A DNA stretch of 17,017 bases from an uncultured Desulfomonile sp. (lineage in GTDB: Bacteria > Desulfobacterota > Desulfomonilia > Desulfomonilales > Desulfomonilaceae): the NCBI GenBank assembly GCA_937915285.1, contig CALDNG010000451.1:1-17017 (forward strand). The letters are read 5' to 3'. Positions within the stretch are counted from its first letter, which is position 1, and each line of letters opens with the position of its first letter. The notes beneath the pieces were generated by a model. The model did no database searches and had not been told where the DNA came from. It saw only the letters and a program-made list of their open reading frames with translations. The position numbers and the translations under genes are program-made. Below, piece by piece: positions 5,430-13,290 of the stretch.

Positions 5430-7631
5430 TTAAGACATAGTCTTTTCGACCCGGACGATTATTTCATTCGCCATTACGTGCCCCAGAACCGGATCAAAAT
5501 AGGTTGGCAGGTAATCATTGTATGATGTTCCAAACCCGAATGCTCTCTCTAGATGCTTGGCAAAAACTCCGTAACCGCTCGGCAGAAACACGCAGTCCCT
5601 GTGGATTCCCTCTGTAACCCTGGCTCGGGCTCTACCCTTGCCCACAGACGAGGTTATGGTCATGCATTCCCCATCCTTTATGCCAAGAGCTTTGGCTCTG
5701 TCCGGATGTATCCAAACTCGGGCTATGTCATTGAGCTTGGTGATTTCCTTGAGATACTTCTGGTTAATTGATCTGGTGTGGGTCAAGTGGGCCTGCTTGC
5801 CATGGATCAACCTGAATTCATAGGGATCCTTGGGATTAGGGCTTACCAATGGCTCTTCCCACAGCGGTAAGGCAGGTAGATTCAGATCTTGTAGTGTGGA
5901 TGACAATATTTCAAGCTTGCCGCTAGGGGTTGTGAATGCAGGCTCTCCAGGTTTCCAGTCTCCACCCAGGTCAATCACCCCTTCCTTCCTGAGGCGTTCC
6001 AGGGTTATGTTCAATGGGGCAAGAGAGGCACGGTTATACTCGTCCAGGCTAAAGTTGAAATACTGGCCTATCCCGCAATGAGGCGCCAACTCCACCAGAA
6101 TCTGGACCATCGGTTTGGTGTCGTATAACGGCTTAATAACAGCCTGTCTAATCGCCACCTGCTTGGATGTGTAACAGTGGTTGGTGTGTACGACATCGTC
6201 CCGCTCAAGGTAATAGGATTCCGGTAATACATAATGAGCCAGAGAGGCTGTTTCCGAGAGGACATAATCGAAGGACACCAGCAAGTCCAATTTTCTATAA
6301 CCTTCGATCATTCTTGCCGGATTGGGGCAGGTTCGCAAGGGATTGTTATGATAAACAAAACCGGCTTTCAGTTTTCCGGCCAGAGCCAGTTCCGGTATGG
6401 CTTGACTAATCCCTAGCCCAACAGGGGTCAAAGGATATCGATCCGGATCTCCACTGCCATCTACCATTGGCATGTCAAGCTCAGGAACTTGAGGATACTT
6501 TTCAGGCCCAAGTTTGCCCAGCTTGACCTTGGGAGCGTTAAACATGCCACCCTTTTGGTTGTAGTTCCCCAGTAAACCGTTTATGCAACCGACTGCGCGA
6601 ACCAGTTGCAGACTGTTCTTATACTGGGTGCCCATCGCTCCGTGATATCCACGATGGATTACTGAAGCCGGAGCTACCTCAGCCATGTCATGGGCAAGTT
6701 TTGTGATGACTTTCTCAGGAATGGTGGTAATTTCAGAAGCCCATTTGGGCGTGTAATCACTAATTTTTGAAGCCCACTCATCGAACCCTGAGGCGTATTT
6801 GTCAATGAAATCTTTCTGGTAGAGGTTTTCCTTGATCATGACCTGGGCAAGCGCCAACAGGAGCGCAAGGTCAGTCCCTGGCTTTATTTGTATCCATTGA
6901 TGACCCATAGCAGCCATTTCGCTGAATCGGGGGTCTACCACGACATATTTGGCTCCCTTATCCTTGGCTTTTGCCATGTCAACCAGCATTCTCAACTGTA
7001 AACCAGCAGCAGGATTGCGCCCTATGAACAACACATGGCGGGCGTTCTCAAGATCCTGCTCAGGTTTTGCCGAACCAGTCGTCAACCACCATCCTATATT
7101 ACGCGGGAGAAAACATGTACTGGCGTGGGAGAAAACATTAGGTGAGCCCAAAGCATTCATGAATCGTTTGGTTAGAGCTTCATTCCCTTCAGGATACTGG
7201 ACGAGAAAAAGGGAGTTGGGGCCGTCTTTCGCTATCACGTCCTTCAACTTTGCCCCGATCTCCCTGTACGCCTGCTCCCAGGATATCGGTTCAAACTTGT
7301 TGGCTCCAACGCGCTTCAAGGGGGATTTGATACGGTCTTTGTTGTAAACGTCATGCAGCATCGCATGCCCTTTGACACATATCCTTCCCTTGTTCAGTCC
7401 GGCAATTGGATTTCCAGTAGCCTTCCAGATTCGCCCTCCCTTTGTGTAAACATTTATGGCGCACCAGTTACCACAAGCGTCACACAACGTAGGGGTTACG
7501 CTAACGTCTTCAGAAGCCGTATCTGTCGCAGCCCACGTGTCAAAACTCATGTAGGACGAGGCAACCAAAGATGCGCTGCCCACCGCTGCTCCGGCGAGAA
7601 ACTTTCTCCGGGTTATACCGAATTCTTTCAT
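5430..7631 (-). CDS. Tat-exported molybdopterin oxidoreductase, PsrA/PhsA-like catalytic subunit
   Basis: A 733-residue protein of the DMSO-reductase superfamily, close to the usual length of polysulfide and thiosulfate reductases. It opens with a Tat signal (ITRRKFLAGAAVG, residues 6-18) and then a [4Fe-4S] site C50-x2-C53-x3-C57-x27-C85. C173, in an ASTC context, sits where PsrA/PhsA place the cysteine that binds the metal. The last 120 or so residues form the molybdopterin-dinucleotide-binding domain. In the family it binds bis-MGD with Mo or W and acts in the periplasm on polysulfide, thiosulfate, tetrathionate, arsenate or similar oxyanions. The following genes (ferredoxin, NrfD, TorD) and the YeeE-like pair favour a sulfur compound. 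It is shorter than typical ArrA or TtrA. GGAGGG precedes the ATG at 7631, and a sigma70-like promoter lies 35-63 bp upstream. Direction (reduction or oxidation) cannot be read from the sequence. Confidence 0.9.
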   Translation of the reverse strand: MKEFGITRRKFLAGAAVGSASLVASSYMSFDTWAATDTASEDVSVTPTLCDACGNWCAINVYTKGGRIWKATGNPIAGLNKGRICVKGHAMLHDVYNKDRIKSPLKRVGANKFEPISWEQAYREIGAKLKDVIAKDGPNSLFLVQYPEGNEALTKRFMNALGSPNVFSHASTCFLPRNIGWWLTTGSAKPEQDLENARHVLFIGRNPAAGLQLRMLVDMAKAKDKGAKYVVVDPRFSEMAAMGHQWIQIKPGTDLALLLALAQVMIKENLYQKDFIDKYASGFDEWASKISDYTPKWASEITTIPEKVITKLAHDMAEVAPASVIHRGYHGAMGTQYKNSLQLVRAVGCINGLLGNYNQKGGMFNAPKVKLGKLGPEKYPQVPELDMPMVDGSGDPDRYPLTPVGLGISQAIPELALAGKLKAGFVYHNNPLRTCPNPARMIEGYRKLDLLVSFDYVLSETASLAHYVLPESYYLERDDVVHTNHCYTSKQVAIRQAVIKPLYDTKPMVQILVELAPHCGIGQYFNFSLDEYNRASLAPLNITLERLRKEGVIDLGGDWKPGEPAFTTPSGKLEILSSTLQDLNLPALPLWEEPLVSPNPKDPYEFRLIHGKQAHLTHTRSINQKYLKEITKLNDIARVWIHPDRAKALGIKDGECMTITSSVGKGRARARVTEGIHRDCVFLPSGYGVFAKHLERAFGFGTSYNDYLPTYFDPVLGHVMANEIIVRVEKTMS

Positions 7632-7665
7632 GTTCCCTCCACCGAGGTTTGTTATCCTAGATATT

Positions 7666-7694
7666 TTTATATATGGATATTAATATTAAGTCAA
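7666..7694 (-). promoter_or_regulatory. Sigma70-type promoter of the molybdoenzyme cluster
   Basis: On the minus strand TTGACT (7689-7694, -35) and TATAAA (7666-7671, -10) are separated by 17 bp, each one base from consensus. Transcription would start near 7659, leaving a leader of about 28 nt, too short for a molybdenum-cofactor riboswitch. The spacer is very AT-rich. Confidence 0.7.
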
Positions 7695-7765
7695 GAGCTT
7701 TTTTGCCATGGGAAAATACGTAGCTCCATTAGTAAAATCCCTTATTACAGAATGTTACAATTATG

Positions 7766-7798
7766 CAGGCGTACTTCGCGTGAGTCTGATAACGCCTG
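7766..7798. repeat. Inverted repeat in the 303-bp gap between thiL and the molybdoenzyme gene
   Basis: Arms CAGGCGT (7766-7772) and ACGCCTG (7792-7798) are perfect complements with a 19-nt middle. They lie about 70 bp upstream of the -35 of the molybdoenzyme promoter, where an activator could bind. Next to it TTACA occurs twice 10 bp apart (7744-7759), one helical turn. No T-run follows the stem on either strand. The rest of the 7632-7934 gap holds the promoter and no gene. Confidence 0.4.
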
Positions 7799-7934
7799 AC
7801 TCCCTATTTACTTGAGATACACGAACAAAATTTTTTGATGATTCCTACTTTTTACTCAAGCATTAAGTAGATTAACATGGAACCAAGGTGAATGCGCGTC
7901 CAAAAAATCACATATTAAAAAAAATCCCTTGCTA

Positions 7935-8942
7935 TCAGACCTGCTTAAAGTGATTCCACCCTTTGGGTATAAAAGGCTCATCCTGTCCATTCGATTTTCT
8001 GATCCGCAGTTCGAGTTGTGAAGTGAATTGTCCGATAACGCTGAGGGATGATCCCGAAGCACTTAGAGAAAGTTGTAATTCAGGTACTCCTTCGGGTCTG
8101 ATTGCTGCCAGAAGCGCATAGTCCTCACCACCGTTCATAACCAACAGCCTGATTTCGTCCAAATCCATTTCTGATGCATCCAACAAATTTTTCGAGATGG
8201 GAATGAGCGTCTCATCAATGGTGGCGCCTACCTGAGACTGTTTGCACAGGTGACCAAGATCCGAACTGAGTCCATCGGAAATATCAATCAAGGCCTTGCA
8301 ATAGCCTGATTCTGCGAGCAATCGCCCCTCATGGACCAGCGGTTTGGGGCGTAGGTGCGCCTGGAGCAGGTAGGTTTGGTCTTTGGTGAATATTTTTGGA
8401 TGAGACTTAAGAAGATTGAGCCCTGCGGCTGATTCTCCGAGGTTTCCGATGAGACAAACCAGATCACCGGGTGATGCTCCGCTTCGCAGCAAGACCTGAC
8501 TTTTAGGAACGATGCCTGTGAGTGTGAGGCTTATCATCAAGTCGGATTTGGATAAGCTAGTGTCTCCCCCCAGGATGTTAACGCGGTGGAGCTTGGCGAG
8601 TTCAGACAGGCCCCGGTAAAAATTGTCCAGCCAGTCCAGTTCAATCCCTGGAGGAATGGCGATACTTATGAAGGCGTCTCTCGGGGTTCCTCCGCATGCG
8701 GCAATGTCTGAAAGGTTTACAGCAAGAGATTTTGCCCCCAGATCTTCGGCTGATGTCCAAGCAAGATTGAAGTGAACTCGTTCCAAGAGCAGATCGGTGG
8801 TGATCAACATAAATTCGTCACAATTTACGTCTATTACAGCGCAATCATCCCCGATCCCCTTGTGAACTCCGTCGGTTCTGTTAAGGCACAACGGGGCCAC
8901 TCTTTGTATAAAACCGAATTCTCCAATTTCCCCGAGTTTCAT
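7935..8942 (-). CDS. thiL: Thiamine-monophosphate kinase ThiL
   Basis: A 335-residue enzyme that uses ATP to turn thiamine monophosphate into the active cofactor thiamine diphosphate. Family motifs are present in order: GIGDDCAVI (29-37), TTDLLLERVHF (48-58), NLSDIAACGG (76-85) and NILGGDTS (122-129), covering the Mg-nucleotide sites of the PurM-like fold. Length is typical. Its ATG overlaps the thiE stop as ATGA, so it is the last gene of a coupled thiM-thiE-thiL set. Two T-runs follow the stop on the minus strand without a clear stem. Confidence 0.95.
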   Translation of the reverse strand: MKLGEIGEFGFIQRVAPLCLNRTDGVHKGIGDDCAVIDVNCDEFMLITTDLLLERVHFNLAWTSAEDLGAKSLAVNLSDIAACGGTPRDAFISIAIPPGIELDWLDNFYRGLSELAKLHRVNILGGDTSLSKSDLMISLTLTGIVPKSQVLLRSGASPGDLVCLIGNLGESAAGLNLLKSHPKIFTKDQTYLLQAHLRPKPLVHEGRLLAESGYCKALIDISDGLSSDLGHLCKQSQVGATIDETLIPISKNLLDASEMDLDEIRLLVMNGGEDYALLAAIRPEGVPELQLSLSASGSSLSVIGQFTSQLELRIRKSNGQDEPFIPKGWNHFKQV

Positions 8943-9601
8943 GACCGTGATTGCCCGTCACGCACCAGCTTGGACTCCAAGACCAGTTTTGACAACATCT
9001 CGGTGGTGGATTTGACATCGTGGGCGCTCACTATGGCTGAGACAAGGGCTACGCAATCAGCTCCTGCATCCACAACATCCCTGATATTGCTCTCAGATAA
9101 TCCCCCTATGGCGACTAAAGGTTTATCCGTGATTGACCTCGCAGATCTCATCCCCTCGATTCCCCAAGGCTGGGAAATATCGCTCTTGGTGGAAGTGAAG
9201 AATATTGGGCCTACCGCCAGATAGTCTGCTATTGAAGCCTCCTGGCTTCTTATGTCCTCGGGGCTTTCTACTGACCAGCCGATTATCCTGTCGGGACCGA
9301 GGATATCCCTGGCTTCGCGCAGCGGAATATCGGATTGTCCCAGGTGCACTCCATCTGCTTCAACAGCTAAAGCGATATCTATCCTGTCATTTATGATCAA
9401 CGGAATGCGGCTGTTTCGCATCAAATCCCTTACAGCCATGGCCTCCTGGAAAAAAGTCCTCGAATCAAGGCTCTTTTCCCTTATCTGAATCACGGAAACC
9501 CCACCCTTGATAGCTGCTTCACAAATTTCAGAGAGGCTTCGCCCTAATGATAGATTCCTGTCAGTAACCAGGTAAATATTCCAGTCTCTAATGTTGTTCA
9601 T
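8939..9601 (-). CDS. thiE: Thiamine-phosphate synthase ThiE
   Basis: A 220-residue TIM-barrel enzyme that joins HMP diphosphate to thiazole phosphate, giving thiamine monophosphate. Motifs in order: YLVTD (10-14), IQIREK (38-43), IINDRIDIA (69-77), GVHLGQSD (84-91), GPIFFTSTKSD (131-141) and a late VAIGG phosphate loop. Both ends overlap neighbours by 4 bp (thiM stop and thiL start), a tightly coupled order of thiazole kinase, synthase and final kinase. No thiD or thiG/H/C gene lies in the window, so HMP diphosphate must come from elsewhere. Confidence 0.95.
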   Translation of the reverse strand: MNNIRDWNIYLVTDRNLSLGRSLSEICEAAIKGGVSVIQIREKSLDSRTFFQEAMAVRDLMRNSRIPLIINDRIDIALAVEADGVHLGQSDIPLREARDILGPDRIIGWSVESPEDIRSQEASIADYLAVGPIFFTSTKSDISQPWGIEGMRSARSITDKPLVAIGGLSESNIRDVVDAGADCVALVSAIVSAHDVKSTTEMLSKLVLESKLVRDGQSRS

Positions 9602-10404
9602 ACGAGTTCAATCCTGGCGTATCTCTCTACTTCAAACGGAGTCAGAGAATAGAGTTGGTCAATCACATTTGTCCAGTAGGATCCCGGCCCTTTAGCTCCT
9701 TCTACGGCCCTTTCAGCTACAAGCTTGTAAACTGCCAGAGCGGAGGCCGCCGAGAGAGTGGCGTCTTTTTCAACGGCCAGAAAAGCGCCCACAATCACAG
9801 ATGCGGCGCAACCAGTAGCGGTAACGGATGTCATCCAGGGATGTCCTCCTGATACAACAAATGAGCGATGGCCGTCAGTAACCAGATCTTTTTCTCCTGT
9901 GACCGCGATTACAGAATTCAGTTGTCTTGCTACCTCGTTAGCCGAACCTATTGCGTCATCCACAGAATGCATAGCGTCCACCCCCCGGGTCTGGGCTCCT
10001 TTGGAACTCAGTGACATCACCTCGGATGCGTTTCCGCGGATTACTGTCGGAGGAGCATAACGGATCAATTCCTTGGCTGTCTGGGTTCTGAAACGTGTGG
10101 CGCCTGAGCCTACGGGATCAAGCACATAAGGTTTTGACAATATCCTTGAGAGTCTGGCGGCGGCGTTCATCGCCTGAATCCAAGGCTTTGACAGAGTACC
10201 GATGTTTATGACCAGCGCGTTGGAAATTGCGGACACGTCCTCCATCTCCTCGAGTATGTGACTCATAAACGGGGAGGCTCCAAGCGCCAGTAGGACGTTG
10301 GCAGTGGAATTCATTGCTACAAAGTTGGTTATGCTATGGACCAGAGGTTTCTTACGCCTGACCTTCTCAAGATTCTCAGCGGCAAATTTTGCTAGTTCTG
10401 TCAT
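9598..10404 (-). CDS. thiM: Hydroxyethylthiazole kinase ThiM
   Basis: A 268-residue enzyme that phosphorylates 4-methyl-5-(2-hydroxyethyl)thiazole, the salvage route to the thiazole half of thiamine. LVHSITNFVAMNSTAN (21-36), the DPVGSGATRFR region (96-106), VIRGNASE (121-128) and TATGCAASVIVGAF with C199 in the conserved cysteine position identify ThiM. I chose the ATG at 10404 because a GAGGAGAGAG stretch lies upstream; an in-frame TTG at 10422 is less likely. The 57-bp gap to the radical SAM gene contains no TPP riboswitch. ThiM indicates the cell can recycle thiazole from outside or from breakdown. Confidence 0.95.
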   Translation of the reverse strand: MTELAKFAAENLEKVRRKKPLVHSITNFVAMNSTANVLLALGASPFMSHILEEMEDVSAISNALVINIGTLSKPWIQAMNAAARLSRILSKPYVLDPVGSGATRFRTQTAKELIRYAPPTVIRGNASEVMSLSSKGAQTRGVDAMHSVDDAIGSANEVARQLNSVIAVTGEKDLVTDGHRSFVVSGGHPWMTSVTATGCAASVIVGAFLAVEKDATLSAASALAVYKLVAERAVEGAKGPGSYWTNVIDQLYSLTPFEVERYARIELV

Positions 10405-10461
10405 GATCAACTCTCTCCTCAAGGTAGTTAATTGTTTGATTTATGAATAAAAGAGCATTCC

Positions 10462-11856
10462 TCAATGTCCCATGCCACAAACTGTATCTACACTTGATTT
10501 GTTTCGTTTCCTGTATGATTGAAGTCTTCGTTGATAATGGTTCCAGATGGGCTTGTAGGCTCCGGGTATCCTACCCCGCAGCGAGAATCCCCGGACGATC
10601 GACTCGGATAGCTGATTCTTCTCTTCCTGGTTCAGTTTTCCCCTGATTCGCTGATATTCCCTTATTTCGGGGTACATTACCATTGGTATACAGCCGGTCG
10701 AACAATGTTCGAACGCTCTTGATACTCTCTTGAATATGTCCTCGAATGGCTCTTCCTTGATGTTTCCGAAAGAAATTTCGCTTACTTCACAGGGTTGAAC
10801 ATCGCCAGATGCTGTCACAAACAGATACTCAAACCTGCACTGACAACCGAGCGCCTCATCCTTTTCCAGCCAGGTAGACAATCCGCTTAGGGGCGGATAG
10901 TCCGAATAGGAAGGGTCCGCAAAAAGTTCCTGCTGCAAACATGCCAGCACGGGGCTATGAGGAATCACTCCATTACAAGCCTCCCGCCCCGATGGCTTTT
11001 TCTCCATAACGCGTATTTCCGCCACCCCCATGTTTTTTGCCATCTCATAATACTTTCTGAAATTGAGCGGATCAATAAAATCGTCCGGAGGCACCAATGA
11101 CAAGCAGGTATATACACCGGCCTCTTTGAAAGCTTTGACGGCTTCCTGAGCTTTTTCAAACGCCTGGGGATGTCCTCTCAAGGCGTTGTGAACCGCTGGA
11201 TCGAAATGATCGAGGCTGACCCACACACCGAAAAGACCATTTTCCTGAAGATCTCGAGCCCTCTCCGGAGTAACGCCATATCCGGTAGTGAACATCCACA
11301 AACATGTCTCCCTGTCCACACTTTTAACGATCCTCAGAAAACGTTCATATCTGAACATCGGTTCTCCACCGTGAAGAATAATCATGGGAGTTCCGAGCCT
11401 CTCGATCTCCTTGATGGTCTGGATGATCAATTCTTCATCAAGATCAGCTTTGGATATTCTCCTGGAGTTGGTGGAGCAGAAGGGGCACGAATATGGGCAC
11501 AGGTTGGTGGTGGAAATAGAAACTATCCCGGAGGGGATGTCCTGCATGTCAAAATAATTAAGATAATTTGACAGGCGCCTGTCAAAAGCTGGAGAGGGAA
11601 AAGGTGGCACGGTGCTATCAACAATAACCTTATCTCCGAATCTGACCATGTTCCTATGTTTGAGCACTGTGTATTCCAGGAAAGACAGTTTGAAGAAATT
11701 GAAAAGCGAGTCACCCACGGTCAGCCCGTTACTGATGCGCTGCTCACGATTATACCTGTGTGCAAGAAGTTTGAACGCCTGATTAAAAAACCTGAAAAAC
11801 ATTTTATACTTATCCAGGCCTGTTATATTGACGTAACCGGATTCCTGATTTTTCAT
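10462..11856 (-). CDS. Radical SAM protein with SPASM/twitch-like C-terminal cluster region (unknown function)
   Basis: A 464-residue protein. The radical SAM core starts with CPYSCPFC (C120, C124, C127), which binds the SAM-cleaving [4Fe-4S] cluster, followed by LHGGEP (161-166) that contacts SAM. C338, C340, C356, C385 and C389 form a SPASM/twitch-like group that could bind an auxiliary cluster. An approximately 110-residue N-terminal extension precedes the core and has no motif I recognise. Such proteins modify peptides, cofactors or lipids; the substrate here is unknown. No precursor-peptide gene is visible beside it. AAAGGAG lies just before the ATG at 11856. It sits between a bioF-like gene (67 bp upstream) and thiM (57 bp downstream) on the same strand, so co-transcription is likely, but a chemical link is not established. 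Confidence 0.85.
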   Translation of the reverse strand: MKNQESGYVNITGLDKYKMFFRFFNQAFKLLAHRYNREQRISNGLTVGDSLFNFFKLSFLEYTVLKHRNMVRFGDKVIVDSTVPPFPSPAFDRRLSNYLNYFDMQDIPSGIVSISTTNLCPYSCPFCSTNSRRISKADLDEELIIQTIKEIERLGTPMIILHGGEPMFRYERFLRIVKSVDRETCLWMFTTGYGVTPERARDLQENGLFGVWVSLDHFDPAVHNALRGHPQAFEKAQEAVKAFKEAGVYTCLSLVPPDDFIDPLNFRKYYEMAKNMGVAEIRVMEKKPSGREACNGVIPHSPVLACLQQELFADPSYSDYPPLSGLSTWLEKDEALGCQCRFEYLFVTASGDVQPCEVSEISFGNIKEEPFEDIFKRVSRAFEHCSTGCIPMVMYPEIREYQRIRGKLNQEEKNQLSESIVRGFSLRGRIPGAYKPIWNHYQRRLQSYRKRNKSSVDTVCGMGH

Positions 11857-11923
11857 TTGTCTCCTTTATTCAATCATTTGGACCAATTCGGGAGGTATGT
11901 GGCGAATGAATCAAGGTCCAGCC

Positions 11924-13093
11924 TCATGAGTAAATTTCCTTTAGAAGCACCTCAGCCACTGTTTCAATATCACCGGTGGTGTGAGAACTCATCAGTGTGA
12001 GACGAAGCCTGGCTGATCCCTCCGGCACAGAAGGATACCTGATGCCCTGAACAAATATGCCTTGATCAAGACAGGACTGGCTCAAACGCATGGTTTTTTT
12101 TGAGTCGCCTATGTTAATCGGAACTATATGACTCGGAGTGGATTTATCGCCGATTAATGGTCGCAACAACCTGTTTAAATGTGTGGCATTTCTTTGGAGT
12201 TTTCGCCTTAGTTGAATTCCCTCTTCGGATGCGACTATTTTTATCGCCTCAGTAGCGGCAGCCATAATTGCAGGGGGTTGAGCCGTGGTGTAAATCAGTG
12301 AACGGGCCCTGTTGAGGATCAGGCTTATCAGAGCTTTGCTTCCAACCACATACGCTCCTGCAACTCCAAGAGCTTTTCCGAGAGTTCCCATCTGTATTTC
12401 CGGCGTAACCCGAAATTCCGAAGCCAACCCTTGCCCTGCAGGCCCCTTGACTCCCGTGGCGTGAGCCTCATCAACCATCATGTAACCACCGCAAGTTTGG
12501 CTTATGTCGTAAAGATCATCGAGTGGAGCAAAATCGCCGTCCATGGAAAAAACTGATTCTGTTATCAAAAATCTGCGCCTGTAATGACCTGATAGAAGGC
12601 TCTTTTTAGCGGTGGCCAAATCAAGGTGCGGGTACACGAGGGTCTTTGCTTTGGAGAGCCTGCAGCCGTCTATAATGCTGGCATGGTTTAACTCGTCCGA
12701 AACTATGAGGTCTTGTTCGTTGGTCAGAGCGGTGATTATACCGATGTTGGCCTGGTAGCCGCTGCCGAACACCAAGGCTGTTTCAGCGTCTTTCCAGGAG
12801 GCAATATATTGCTCAAGTTCTCTGTGAGGCTCTGTGTTGCCTGCGATCAGACGCGATGCCGTGGAGCCTGCGCCGAAAATTCGTGCTGAATCAATCATGG
12901 CTCTAATGATTCGGTCATCGGCTGCAAGACCGAGGTAATTATTGCCAGAGAAATTCAAAGCCTGCTTGCCGTTAACCGTCACAGTTCGGCCAGGAATGCC
13001 CTCCACCTCCGGCATACGTCGCAAAAGTCCAGCGCGTTCTATCTCTGTTATCTCTTTTGTCCATGACGAATTTTTCTCAAATTCCTTGCTCAT
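11924..13093 (-). CDS. bioF: BioF-like alpha-oxoamine synthase (8-amino-7-oxononanoate synthase family)
   Basis: A 389-residue PLP enzyme of the BioF/KBL family. Motifs: NFSGNNYLGLA (47-57), GAGSTASRLIAG (74-85), SDELNHASIIDG (132-143), DEAHATG (208-214) and GTLGKALG with the PLP lysine K240. The C-terminal IRYPSVPEGSARLRLTL block is a close match to the BioF pattern. BioF condenses pimeloyl-thioester with L-alanine, the first ring-forming step of biotin synthesis. Relatives such as Kbl use other acyl-CoA and amino-acid pairs, and no bioA, bioD or bioB lies nearby, so the BioF assignment is likely but not certain. GGAG lies 8 nt before the ATG at 13093. An interrupted palindrome lies just upstream. 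Confidence 0.82.
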   Translation of the reverse strand: MSKEFEKNSSWTKEITEIERAGLLRRMPEVEGIPGRTVTVNGKQALNFSGNNYLGLAADDRIIRAMIDSARIFGAGSTASRLIAGNTEPHRELEQYIASWKDAETALVFGSGYQANIGIITALTNEQDLIVSDELNHASIIDGCRLSKAKTLVYPHLDLATAKKSLLSGHYRRRFLITESVFSMDGDFAPLDDLYDISQTCGGYMMVDEAHATGVKGPAGQGLASEFRVTPEIQMGTLGKALGVAGAYVVGSKALISLILNRARSLIYTTAQPPAIMAAATEAIKIVASEEGIQLRRKLQRNATHLNRLLRPLIGDKSTPSHIVPINIGDSKKTMRLSQSCLDQGIFVQGIRYPSVPEGSARLRLTLMSSHTTGDIETVAEVLLKEIYS

Positions 13094-13114
13094 CCAATGG
13101 ACTCCTCAACAGTT

Positions 13115-13139
13115 CATGTTATATAATAAAACTAACATG
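13115..13139. promoter_or_regulatory. Interrupted palindrome upstream of bioF-like gene (possible operator)
   Basis: CATGTTA (13115-13121) and TAACATG (13133-13139) are perfect complements separated by an AT-rich 11-bp core. It begins 21 bp upstream of the bioF-like start codon, in the 197-bp divergent gap with the hydrolase gene. The half-site spacing is much shorter than in known BirA biotin operators, so I do not call it BirA-like. A dimeric regulator site is the simplest reading. Confidence 0.45.
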
Positions 13140-13290
13140 CTACCTTATAAGCCTCAGTTGTGTAACAATTCCTTGAGTTAACTAATCTGATGGCTTATGC
13201 TTACCATTACGAACTGATGGTGCGCTGGTAGTTGTCTTTTGACGCTGAAATTTAATATATTTTTACGCCGAAAAGCATCAAGAGAATAGC

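Noticed and set aside
5430..7631. Arsenate or tetrathionate reductase as the identity of the molybdoenzyme, prompted by the nearby ArsR gene
   Set aside because: The protein is shorter than typical ArrA or TtrA, carries the PsrA/PhsA-like Cys ligand position, no ars resistance genes are present, and ArsR proteins sense many signals. It cannot be fully excluded.
7905..7934. Intrinsic terminator after thiL (two T-runs on the minus strand)
   Set aside because: The T-runs are there but no GC-rich stem precedes them.
10405..10461. TPP riboswitch before thiM
   Set aside because: The gap is only 57 bp and shows none of the conserved TPP core; nothing similar was seen upstream of the bioF-like gene.
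13094..13200. A BirA biotin operator upstream of the bioF-like gene (TTGTGTAAC and GTTAACTAA halves; also the 13115-13139 palindrome)
   Set aside because: Half-site spacing is well below the about 15-16 bp known for BirA sites and the half-sites match only in part.
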